A stretch of 56,531 bases of DNA from Planococcus koreensis (lineage in GTDB: Bacteria; Bacillota; Bacilli; Bacillales_A; Planococcaceae). The notes beneath the pieces are model-generated. The model made no database searches. It was given only the letters and a program-made list of their open reading frames with translations, and was not told the origin of the DNA. Positions 49,490 to 56,531 of the stretch are shown here, in pieces (the stretch's first letter is position 1; every line of letters begins with the position of its first letter). A program made the translations under genes and the position numbers. The DNA is taken from contig NZ_RQII01000011.1 of NCBI RefSeq assembly GCF_004761975.1, positions 1 through 56,531 of the forward strand, in the 5' to 3' direction.

Positions 49490-50734
49490 TTAAAAAATTA
49501 GCGGAAAAGTAAAGATAACGATAGCCGCCCAAATTCCGTAGACCGGCAAATATTTCGTAACGGCATCTTGGATGGTGGAAGGGCCGGTTTTGTTTCGCAG
49601 AAAACGCAGATAGGAAAGCATGATCCAGATTAAATTGGCCCAAATCACGATGTTTACGCCTAAAACCGCAATCCGGTTGGGCGTAATGCCATAAGAAGTC
49701 AGCCTGAACATGATGGCGGATAAAGCGACACTGTCGATGATAAGCGCCAGACCAATCAAGGAAAAATTTACATAATCAGAGATGTTCTTTTTCTCATCTG
49801 AGCCGCTTTCGGTAATGGAAAAGATGGTGACGGCCAGCACGCCAAGAAGGATGCCATTGAAGATTAGCAGGAAATCACGGTCCAAGAATGGATTTTTCCC
49901 CAGCCAAATAATTGCGATAAGATAAGCTATTAATGTTACCAGGACGAGCGGGCTGAAAATCTTCGCTATATACGGGGCAACATTTTTAGCGAGTTTCAGG
50001 TTCCGTGAAACCACGTATGCTGTCACGACAGCGAGGGCAGCAGCTCCAAATAAAACGATATTGCTGAAATAGAAGTCTTCGATATTTAATCCGATAAAGC
50101 TGAACAGCTGCATCGTAACTGCCGCCAGTAGCATGCCGCTGATCGCCAAACTGGCGTAGAGCATAGCGAAATTCAAATTGAATTTGAGATACGCTAACCG
50201 GGTGCTGTCATTGCCGAATTTATTCCCTGCGAATGCAAGGCCAACCAATAACCATAGGAATACGGGAAGGTGCAAGTAGGCAAGAATGATGCTGTCTGTA
50301 TATTCCAAGGGCAGCAGATTGAGGTAAACTCCCGAGATTAAGAACAGCAGCACAAGAAAGTACAGGACGCTTTTTTTCGGTGGATTTTTATAGACAAAAT
50401 AGGCGGCAATAAAGGGAAGCACGCCGAAAGCAAGGTTAATGGGGGCGATTGTCTGCAGTTCGACAAAATGGAAGATGATCCGGGTGCTGATGCCGGCCAG
50501 AATGGCCAACATGCCCATGAATAAGAATTCCTTTTGAAGAAAGAAATCTTTTTCGGTAGTTGCCGCTTCCTTGAAATGCAAGCGCTCATGCCAAACGGCA
50601 AGAACCGGTGAATCAGGATTTTGTTCGAAAGCCTCTGCAAAATCTTTTTTAAAGTCTTTTGGATCTTCCCGGAACAATCTTTCCAGCCCGGTGGGATCTG
50701 CGATATTCTCAATGACCTTATTGTTATTCTCCAC
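49490..50734 (-). CDS. Polytopic membrane protein of unknown function (DUF4153-like)
   Basis: About 414 residues with a soluble N-terminal stretch (to about residue 60) and roughly 11-12 hydrophobic helices. There are no recognisable catalytic motifs; the overall look is like DUF4153-type membrane proteins, which is tentative. The start is GTG 50734, since AGGAGGT lies 6 nt upstream; an in-frame ATG at 50764 precedes that ribosome site. It is the first host-like gene right of the island and points back toward it. Confidence 0.7.
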   Translation of the reverse strand: MENNNKVIENIADPTGLERLFREDPKDFKKDFAEAFEQNPDSPVLAVWHERLHFKEAATTEKDFFLQKEFLFMGMLAILAGISTRIIFHFVELQTIAPINLAFGVLPFIAAYFVYKNPPKKSVLYFLVLLFLISGVYLNLLPLEYTDSIILAYLHLPVFLWLLVGLAFAGNKFGNDSTRLAYLKFNLNFAMLYASLAISGMLLAAVTMQLFSFIGLNIEDFYFSNIVLFGAAALAVVTAYVVSRNLKLAKNVAPYIAKIFSPLVLVTLIAYLIAIIWLGKNPFLDRDFLLIFNGILLGVLAVTIFSITESGSDEKKNISDYVNFSLIGLALIIDSVALSAIMFRLTSYGITPNRIAVLGVNIVIWANLIWIMLSYLRFLRNKTGPSTIQDAVTKYLPVYGIWAAIVIFTFPLIF

Positions 50735-50825
50735 AATTTTACCTCCTCTTTTAATAGTTATCATTCAATGATTGGCGTTTTATGAAAGTAGTTCATATCG
50801 GTAGCGCCGATTTGATTTTAACAGA

Positions 50826-50850
50826 TTATTTATTGATTAACAATAAATAA
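50826..50850. promoter_or_regulatory. Inverted repeat upstream of the membrane-protein gene
   Basis: Perfect 10-bp arms TTATTTATTG/CAATAAATAA with a 5-bp centre, about 90 bp upstream of GTG 50734. Possible operator. The rest of 50851-51229 is A/T-rich with no evident gene. Confidence 0.35.
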
Positions 50851-51229
50851 GTATTTATTATCATTGTATTTTTATTGTTAATTGGTTTGCATAAAGGGGA
50901 TATGAGAGGGAGTGGTGAGATTATCATATTGCTGTTGAATACAAGTGAAGTTAAAGTCGAATTCATTTAAAATGAACTTCCCATATAAATATTTCATCCT
51001 AAACTCTATAATAAATAAATGAGAATATAAGTTAATTTTTTCAATTTATTGGGTATTAGATGTGTATAATAATAAAAGATATAGATGGAATACTAAAAAA
51101 GAAATCAAAGATATTTAGCAAGCGATTAATAAGCGGACTTTTCCAAGCATGATTTAGGTTTCGAGTGTAAAAAGTGTACGAGAGAATCTTAGAATAATTA
51201 AAAACGAGAAGTATAAGAGGAGAAGTTAA

Positions 51230-51835
51230 ATGATGAAAAGAATGATAATAAGTATGTTAGCTTTTGTAATGATCATTGTTGTAATTGGTGTATCTTTGGT
51301 TGTATTTTTTAAACCATTTGGAATCTCTAATAATGAAAGTTCTGATGTATCTTTAGTAAAAGATAGAGTAGTAGAGTTGTCGGAGTGGACAACATTAAAA
51401 TATGAGTACAGCAATGTGATAATAAGTCAGACAGATAAGAGTCTTGCTCTGCCTGGTATATCAGATATTAAATTTGCAGAGGCAATAAAGCTAATCGAGT
51501 ATTCGGGTTACTTAAAAGCAGGATCAGATTTATCAAAATTAGAAGTATCACACGATAATGAAAAAGAGCAATTATCTATTAGAGTCCCAAAAGCTCAAAT
51601 ACTCGATAATGTTGCACAGACTGAAACAGCGGTTGTCAAAGATATTAAAGGTGAATTATTTTCAGATTATCCTACTCAAAAAGTTTTTGACGATATAAAT
51701 ACTAATAAAAAACAACTTGCAGAAGAAAAAATTGACCAAGGTTTTTTGGACGAAGCAGACAAAAGAACAAAGGAATTATTAACTTCTCTTATAAGTTCTA
51801 TGGGGTATAATGATATTGAAATCGAGTTTTACTAA
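51230..51835 (+). CDS. DUF4230 family membrane-anchored protein
   Basis: A 201-residue protein with one N-terminal membrane helix (MIISMLAFVMIIVVIGVSLVVFF) and an external domain with the DUF4230 pattern (VKDRVVELSEWTTLKYEYSN near 45-65, ISIRVPKAQIL-like strand near 120, and a C-terminal helix pair). The function is unknown. GAGGAGAAG precedes the double ATG; the second ATG at 51233 is also possible. A/T-rich compared with the sugar operon that follows. Confidence 0.72.
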   Translation: MMKRMIISMLAFVMIIVVIGVSLVVFFKPFGISNNESSDVSLVKDRVVELSEWTTLKYEYSNVIISQTDKSLALPGISDIKFAEAIKLIEYSGYLKAGSDLSKLEVSHDNEKEQLSIRVPKAQILDNVAQTETAVVKDIKGELFSDYPTQKVFDDINTNKKQLAEEKIDQGFLDEADKRTKELLTSLISSMGYNDIEIEFY

Positions 51836-51985
51836 AATAATAACGAAAAAACAGAAAGGGGCTGCAATATGCTTCTTCTTTTTTATGCCAGCTTCGATGC
51901 TCCTATCTATTTTCCAAAAAAATTTTATCCCCTTAAAAAACTCCCAACAGCGCCACATATACGTTTTATCAGAAATTACCGACAA

Positions 51986-52002
51986 TTAACGAAACCGGTT
52001 TA
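51986..52002. promoter_or_regulatory. LacI-type operator O1 (imperfect)
   Basis: TTAACGAAACCGGTTTA shares the AACGAAACCGGTTT core with the perfect operator at 52088 but is degenerate in its right half. It lies just upstream of the sugar operon promoter. Confidence 0.65.
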
Positions 52003-52023
52003 CATATTTTTTGAAATATTAGA

Positions 52024-52052
52024 TTGATTTATATAAAAATACCGTTTATATT
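52024..52052 (+). promoter_or_regulatory. Sugar ABC transporter operon promoter
   Basis: -35 TTGATT (52024-52029), 17-bp spacer, -10 TATATT (52047-52052), placed between the two operators. Confidence 0.7.
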
Positions 52053-52087
52053 GTAAATGTAAGCGGTTTAACTCTATTTTTTTTACA

Positions 52088-52113
52088 AATTAACGAAACC
52101 GGTTTCGTTAATT
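52088..52113. promoter_or_regulatory. LacI-type operator O2 (perfect palindrome)
   Basis: A 26-bp perfect palindrome with centre CGAAACC/GGTTTCG, typical of LacI/GalR-family operators. It lies about 35 bp downstream of the -10, where a bound repressor would block transcription. The likely ligand is the LacI-type regulator encoded at 55445. Confidence 0.85.
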
Positions 52114-52200
52114 ATCGAAAGAAATAGACTTTCTGTACTCGGAATCGGAATTATCGTTTTTTTGTAAGACAAGACAATTTAAAAAATAGGGGGAAACACA

Positions 52201-53490
52201 TTGAAAAACACGAAAAAATGGCCTGTACTTGGAGCTGCATTCGCTTTATCTCTAGCACTTGGAGCATGCAACTCAGAAGAAGAGGCAAGCGGATCTGGCG
52301 ATGGCAATGAAGAAGTAACATTGGATTTCTGGTCTTTCGGCGCCACTAATTACGAAGAGCTGGCAAAAGCATATGAAGCGGAAAACCCGAATGTCACGAT
52401 CAAGGTGAAGGCGTCGGAAACGGCAGAACACCATGACTCATTGTTCACATCTTTATCTGCCGGCAGCGGTGCACCTGATATCGCGATGCTGGAAGTCGAT
52501 CAATTCGACCGTTTCAAAGAAGCACAAGGCAGTTTTGAAAACTTATATGATCTGGGCGCTGAAGATGTCCAAGATGAATACTTAGAGTGGAAATGGAATT
52601 CAGGCGAAAACCAGGAAGGTGATTTCCTATTCGGCTTGCCGACGGATATCGGACCAAAAGCATTGTACTACCGTGCTGACGTATTTGAAGAAGCCGGATT
52701 GCCTACGGATCCTGCAGAAGTGGAAGCGTTGATCAATTCTCCGGAAGCGTTTAAAGCAGCTGGCGAAAAAGTCTTGGCGGAAACAGGGAAACCGTTTGTT
52801 GACAGCATTGAAATGGCGTTTAGAGCATATTTGGATGCTTCAGAACAAACGTATTTAAATCCTGAAGGTGAGTTATTGATTGCTGAAGGAGATAACGACG
52901 TGAAGAAAGCGTACGACTACGCTGTTGAATTGAACGAAGCAGGCGTCGTCGGGAAATTTGAAATGTGGTCGCCTGAATGGGCGAACGCTGTGAACGACGG
53001 TGAATTTGCAGTCGAGCTTGGCGCAGGCTGGCTGAAAGGCTGGATGGAAGGGAACGCACCGGATGCTGTAGGCAAATGGAAAGTTGCTACACTTCCTACT
53101 GAGTTCGCAGCAAACTGGGGCGGATCGTACCTGGCAGTTCCAAATGAAACAGAAAATGCACAAGCAGCCTATGATTTTGCTGAATGGTTAGTTTCTGCTG
53201 AAAACCAATTGGAATCGTTCCAAAGCAAAGGCTTGTTCCCATCAGCCCCAGCGGTTTACGAAATGGATGAATTCAAAGCCAACGAAGATGAATTCTTTGG
53301 CGGCCAAGTAACATCTTCTGTCTTCGCTGAAGCAGCGCAAGATATCGATACAGCTGTTTACAAAGGCGTTAAATACTTCCCTGTAAACAATGAAATATTG
53401 AATGCATTGAAAAACGTACAAAATGGCGCAGATCCTGAAAAAGAATGGGATGCAGCCGTTAAACGTGCGCAAGACTTAGTAGACCGTTAA
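52201..53490 (+). CDS. Sugar ABC transporter substrate-binding lipoprotein
   Basis: A 429-residue family-1 solute-binding protein with a lipoprotein signal (LALGAC, Cys near residue 23) and an acidic linker. The domain starts VTLDFWSFGATNYEELAKAYE and has the sugar-binding-protein pattern AGSGAPDIAMLEVDQFDRF. It would capture a sugar or oligosaccharide and deliver it to the permeases downstream; the substrate cannot be told. The start is TTG 52201 with a GGGGG ribosome site. Confidence 0.92.
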   Translation: MKNTKKWPVLGAAFALSLALGACNSEEEASGSGDGNEEVTLDFWSFGATNYEELAKAYEAENPNVTIKVKASETAEHHDSLFTSLSAGSGAPDIAMLEVDQFDRFKEAQGSFENLYDLGAEDVQDEYLEWKWNSGENQEGDFLFGLPTDIGPKALYYRADVFEEAGLPTDPAEVEALINSPEAFKAAGEKVLAETGKPFVDSIEMAFRAYLDASEQTYLNPEGELLIAEGDNDVKKAYDYAVELNEAGVVGKFEMWSPEWANAVNDGEFAVELGAGWLKGWMEGNAPDAVGKWKVATLPTEFAANWGGSYLAVPNETENAQAAYDFAEWLVSAENQLESFQSKGLFPSAPAVYEMDEFKANEDEFFGGQVTSSVFAEAAQDIDTAVYKGVKYFPVNNEILNALKNVQNGADPEKEWDAAVKRAQDLVDR

Positions 53491-53517
53491 AGCTTGGCTT
53501 AAACAGACATTTTCAAT

Positions 53518-53555
53518 GGATATGGTGACCTGACGGAAGCCATATCCTTATTTTA
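53518..53555 (+). terminator. Intercistronic stem-loop after the binding-protein gene
   Basis: GGATATGG pairs with CCATATCC, followed by TTATTTTAT. Such partial terminators after binding-protein genes keep permease expression lower than that of the binding protein. Confidence 0.65.
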
Positions 53556-53575
53556 TGTAGAAACGGGGAGTGAAA

Positions 53576-54517
53576 ATGGACTCTGCTTACCAAAAAGAAA
53601 AAAAAGTGAAGAAAAGAAGATTGTCTGAAAAGAAGAAGGATATGGTTTCTGCCTATTTGTACATAGCACCTTTCTTTGTGATTTTCGCAGTGATCGGTCT
53701 TTATCCGGCAGTTTTCAGTTTCTATCTGGCTTTCCAAAGCTGGAATGGCTTAGGTGATATGAGCTTTGTTGGCTTGAATAACTTTCGAATCGTACTCGAA
53801 GATCCTCTTTTTTGGAAGTCCCTCTATAATACGATCATTATCGGTTTAATGGGGACAGCCCCACAAATCGTGATCGGCATCATTTTAGCTATTCTACTCA
53901 ATGCTGCATTTCTCCGTTTCAGAAGCTTTTTCAGAGTTACGATCTTTATGCCATACATTACGTCGATGGTTGCCGTCGCCTTGATTTTCAGCGTATTGTT
54001 CAGCGACCATGAGTCTTCATTAGCCAATTACGTGCTCGGACTGTTTGGTATGGATCCGGTCAGCTGGGGATCTTCCGAATGGGGCACGAAAATCGCCATC
54101 TCGATCATGGTGTTCTGGAGATGGGTCGGCTACAACACAATCATTTACCTGGCCGGCATCCAGAGCATTCCGAAAGATGTCTATGAAGCTGCCACAATAG
54201 ACGGCGCAAGCAAATTTCAGCAGGCGATCCACATTACGCTGCCTTTGCTGAAACCGTTCATTATTTTAACGGTGTTCTTCTCAACCGTCGGCGCCCTGCA
54301 ATTATTTTCGGAACCGACCGTGTTTTTAGGCGCATCAGCCTTCACGCGGGACGAAGCGATGACTGTTGTTATGTATCTGTACCGTGATGCGTTCAGGCTA
54401 CAATCGTTCGGGACTGCTTCAGCAACCGCCATCATTTTGCTGGTGATTATTGTGATTTTTGCGTCAATTAATACGTATTTAACATCTGGAATTGGTAAAA
54501 AGAAGAGAAGGGAGTAA
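53576..54517 (+). CDS. Sugar ABC transporter permease (MalF-like)
   Basis: About 313 residues with six membrane helices and the inner-membrane coupling motif EAATIDGASKFQQAIHITLP, characteristic of CUT1-family permeases. ATG 53576 is preferred: GGGGAG lies 5 nt upstream and the in-frame GTG at 53570 overlaps that site. It forms a pair with the next permease. Confidence 0.92.
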   Translation: MDSAYQKEKKVKKRRLSEKKKDMVSAYLYIAPFFVIFAVIGLYPAVFSFYLAFQSWNGLGDMSFVGLNNFRIVLEDPLFWKSLYNTIIIGLMGTAPQIVIGIILAILLNAAFLRFRSFFRVTIFMPYITSMVAVALIFSVLFSDHESSLANYVLGLFGMDPVSWGSSEWGTKIAISIMVFWRWVGYNTIIYLAGIQSIPKDVYEAATIDGASKFQQAIHITLPLLKPFIILTVFFSTVGALQLFSEPTVFLGASAFTRDEAMTVVMYLYRDAFRLQSFGTASATAIILLVIIVIFASINTYLTSGIGKKKRRE

Positions 54518-54521
54518 AATA

Positions 54522-55364
54522 ATGCATAAACCAACTAAAAAAAGAAAATTATCTGCGGGTACATTAGTTGCTTATCTATTTTTGTCGCTTGCTTCCATCC
54601 TTTCTCTTTTCCCGTTTTACTGGATGTTCGTAATGGCTACTCAAACAAGTTCAGCTTATAATTCCATCCCGCCTACGATTACACCGGGCAATATGATGGT
54701 CGAAAACTTTCAGAAGGTTTTGTCCCAGATTGATTTCTTTGGGGCATTATGGACCTCTTTCGTTTTGTGTTCGGTTGTCACACTTGTCGTTTTGTTTATC
54801 AGTTCATTGGCAGGATTCGCTTTTGCGAAATTCAATTTCCCTGCCAAAAACGTGCTGTTCGTCACCATTTTGTTGACGATGATCATTCCGCCTCAACTCG
54901 GGTTGATTCCGCAGTATTTTCTGATTGCCAATGCTGGATTGCTCGATACCTTACCAGGGGTTATGATCCTCTTCTTCTTGAATCCGCTCGGGATCTTCCT
55001 GATGCGGCAATATGTCAACGACTCGGTGCCCGATGAGCTGATCGAAGCCGCAAAATTGGATGGCTGTTCGAACTTCAGAATTTATAGAAGCATCGTGCTG
55101 CCGATCATTTTGCCTGCTTTTGCAACACTCGGCATCATTGTTTTTACAGCGGTTTGGGGCGAGTTCTTGTGGCAGTTCACGGTCTTAAGAGATCCGGAAA
55201 ACTACACTATCCAAGTGGCGTTAGCCTCTTTGAGCAATACGTTCAATGTCGACTTCGGCATGATCTTGTCCGGCGTATTCTGGGCAACGGTGCCATTGAT
55301 CATCATCTTCTTATTGTTCAACCGTTTATTTATCTCCAGCATTACCGAAGGTTCGGTAAAATAA
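54522..55364 (+). CDS. Sugar ABC transporter permease (MalG-like)
   Basis: About 280 residues with six helices and the coupling motif EAAKLDGCSNFRIYRSIVLP. ATG 54522 follows AAGGGAG; the longer in-frame start at 54492 lies inside the previous gene without a ribosome site. It follows the first permease after 4 bp. No ATPase gene is in the operon, so a shared MsmX-type ATPase elsewhere is presumably used. Confidence 0.92.
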   Translation: MHKPTKKRKLSAGTLVAYLFLSLASILSLFPFYWMFVMATQTSSAYNSIPPTITPGNMMVENFQKVLSQIDFFGALWTSFVLCSVVTLVVLFISSLAGFAFAKFNFPAKNVLFVTILLTMIIPPQLGLIPQYFLIANAGLLDTLPGVMILFFLNPLGIFLMRQYVNDSVPDELIEAAKLDGCSNFRIYRSIVLPIILPAFATLGIIVFTAVWGEFLWQFTVLRDPENYTIQVALASLSNTFNVDFGMILSGVFWATVPLIIIFLLFNRLFISSITEGSVK

Positions 55365-55444
55365 TCGTATATTTCGTTGCCGTGCCTGCAGTGTGGGCAG
55401 GGCAAACATAGCAGTCCTCACTGGGGCAATAAAAGGAGTACACC

Positions 55445-56446
55445 ATGAGCCTAACAATAAAAGATATCGCAAAAATGGCCGGTGTATCGCCGGCAACTGT
55501 ATCCAAAACCATCAATAATTACCACGGCATCAGTGAAAGCACTAAGAAGAAAATAACCGATATCATCAACGAAACAGGCTACCAGCCAAACTTTTCAGCT
55601 AAATCATTGGCCACGAAAAAATCCAATTTGATCGGGTTGATTTACGCCGGAAAAATAAACGTTGAATTTACACATCCATTTTTCGTTGAAGTCGTCACGG
55701 CGTTCAAAAAAAATATGGGGCTCTTAGGCTACGACATCCTGATGTTTTCAAATGAAAACCTGTCGCAGGATAACGGCAGTTACTTGGCCCGCTGCAAGCA
55801 TTTCCACGTGGATGGCTGCGTCATTATCACAGGGGAAGAAATCGAAGACTCGATCTATGATTTGGTTAATAGCGAAATTCCGTGCATGGGCATCGATTTG
55901 GTATTGGACGGGCCGCATTCGAGTTATGTCATGACCGACAACATCGCGCTGTCCGGCAAAGTCATTCAGCATCTCTACCTGAATTCCATGCGCAGCATCG
56001 GCTTTATAGGCGGACAGCAAGATTCTGAAGTGACTAAGTTGAGAGAACGCGGCTATTTGCAGGCCATGAACCAATTTGGGCTTGAAGTAAGAGAAGAATG
56101 GGTCAAATACGGCGATTATTACGAAGACAGCGGATACGCCGCGATGAAAGAGATCCTGGAAGCGCCGATGCGCCCGGAAGCGATTTTTGCAGCGTCAGAC
56201 ATGATGGCGTTCGGTGCGTTGCGGGCGATCAAGGAAGCCGGACTCAATGTACCGGAAGACATTCGCCTGGTCGGCTGTGACGACATCGACGCCTGCCGCT
56301 ACAGCTCACCGATGCTGTCGACGGTCAAGCAGGACAAGGAACGTTTAGGGAAAATGGCAGCGTATATGCTGAATGATCTAATCAATGGCAAGTCGGAACT
56401 GAAGCCAGTGTTCATCGATTCAGAGCTGATTGTCAGAGAATCCTGA
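55445..56446 (+). CDS. LacI/GalR family transcriptional regulator
   Basis: A 333-residue repressor with an N-terminal helix-turn-helix (TIKDIAKMAGVSPATVSKTIN), the hinge helix (SAKSLATKKSNLIGLI) and a periplasmic-binding-like effector domain (FAASDMMAFGALRAIKEAG, VGCDDIDACRYSSP). It is the last gene of the sugar operon and probably binds the AACGAAACCGGTTTCGTT palindromes near 52.0-52.1 kb, releasing them on sugar binding. Confidence 0.93.
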   Translation: MSLTIKDIAKMAGVSPATVSKTINNYHGISESTKKKITDIINETGYQPNFSAKSLATKKSNLIGLIYAGKINVEFTHPFFVEVVTAFKKNMGLLGYDILMFSNENLSQDNGSYLARCKHFHVDGCVIITGEEIEDSIYDLVNSEIPCMGIDLVLDGPHSSYVMTDNIALSGKVIQHLYLNSMRSIGFIGGQQDSEVTKLRERGYLQAMNQFGLEVREEWVKYGDYYEDSGYAAMKEILEAPMRPEAIFAASDMMAFGALRAIKEAGLNVPEDIRLVGCDDIDACRYSSPMLSTVKQDKERLGKMAAYMLNDLINGKSELKPVFIDSELIVRES

Positions 56447-56480
56447 GCGAGTTTGATTGATGAAATGAATCTTTATAATC

Positions 56481-56531
56481 GATACTACGCAAAACTGCCT
56501 CGCTTGCCGCGGGCAAGAGTTGACCGAAGCC
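56481..56531. repeat. Dispersed GC-rich element with terminal inverted repeats, copy F (cut by window end)
   Basis: Starts GATACTACGCAAAACTGC and continues CTCGCTTGCCGCGGGCAAG, nearly identical to the left half of copy A at 10210. It follows the LacI-type gene by about 35 bp. Confidence 0.65.

Noticed and set aside
50850..50885. Fur-box-like A/T-rich sequence upstream of the membrane-protein gene
   Set aside because: Matches to a Fur consensus are no better than expected for such A/T-rich DNA.
55800..55816. parS-like CACGTG site inside the LacI-type gene
   Set aside because: Only the CCACGTGG core fits, with several mismatches outside it; not a credible parS.

Overview
The window is the replication-origin region of a Gram-positive Bacillales chromosome, most likely a Planococcaceae (Planococcus-like) bacterium. 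The reasons are the gene order (16S, gyrA, gyrB, remB-like, recF, yaaA, dnaN, dnaA, then rpmH, rnpA, yidC, jag, mnmE, mnmG, rsmG, noc, parA, parB), Noc with a Noc-binding site, Bacillus-type parS sites, the walRKHIJ-htrA operon ending at rlmH, and the protein sequences. The genus is an inference from general resemblance; no search was run.

Layout. 1-10.1 kb: leftward arm on the minus strand, from a 16S rRNA 5' end through gyrA, gyrB, recF, dnaN and dnaA, with DnaA boxes on both sides of dnaA (oriC). 10.2-41.2 kb: rightward arm, nearly all on the plus strand, so transcription runs away from oriC on both sides. It carries rpmH to jag, tRNA-modification genes, chromosome segregation (noc, parAB, three parS-like sites), DUF554, MscS, DUF951 and ychF, the rpsF-ssb-rpsR operon, yybS-gdpP-rplI-dnaB, purA, the WalRK operon, htrA and a DinB protein. 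Intergenic gaps hold a family of GC-rich elements with terminal inverted repeats and an inverted pair of ~410-bp non-coding repeats.

41.3-49.4 kb: the accessory region. rlmH is followed by four copies of its own 3'-terminal sequence (42223, 46706, 47855, 49357), the site type used by SCC elements in staphylococci. They cut the region into three cassettes with no recombinase in view. Cassette 1, very AT-rich, has a RES-domain protein, the remnant of a GHKL-type ATPase, and a complete retron: phosphoribosyltransferase-like effector, winged-helix protein, an ncRNA with clear a1/a2 repeats and msr/msd hairpins, and a reverse transcriptase with NAxxH, YADD and VTG motifs. Cassette 2 has a frameshifted short-chain dehydrogenase. 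Cassette 3 has a predicted modification-dependent HNH endonuclease. I regard this defence island as the main discovery candidate.

49.4-56.5 kb: a multi-pass membrane protein, a DUF4230 protein, and a sugar ABC transporter operon (binding lipoprotein, two permeases, LacI-type repressor) whose promoter lies between a half-matching and a perfect LacI-type operator. The window ends inside another copy of the dispersed repeat.
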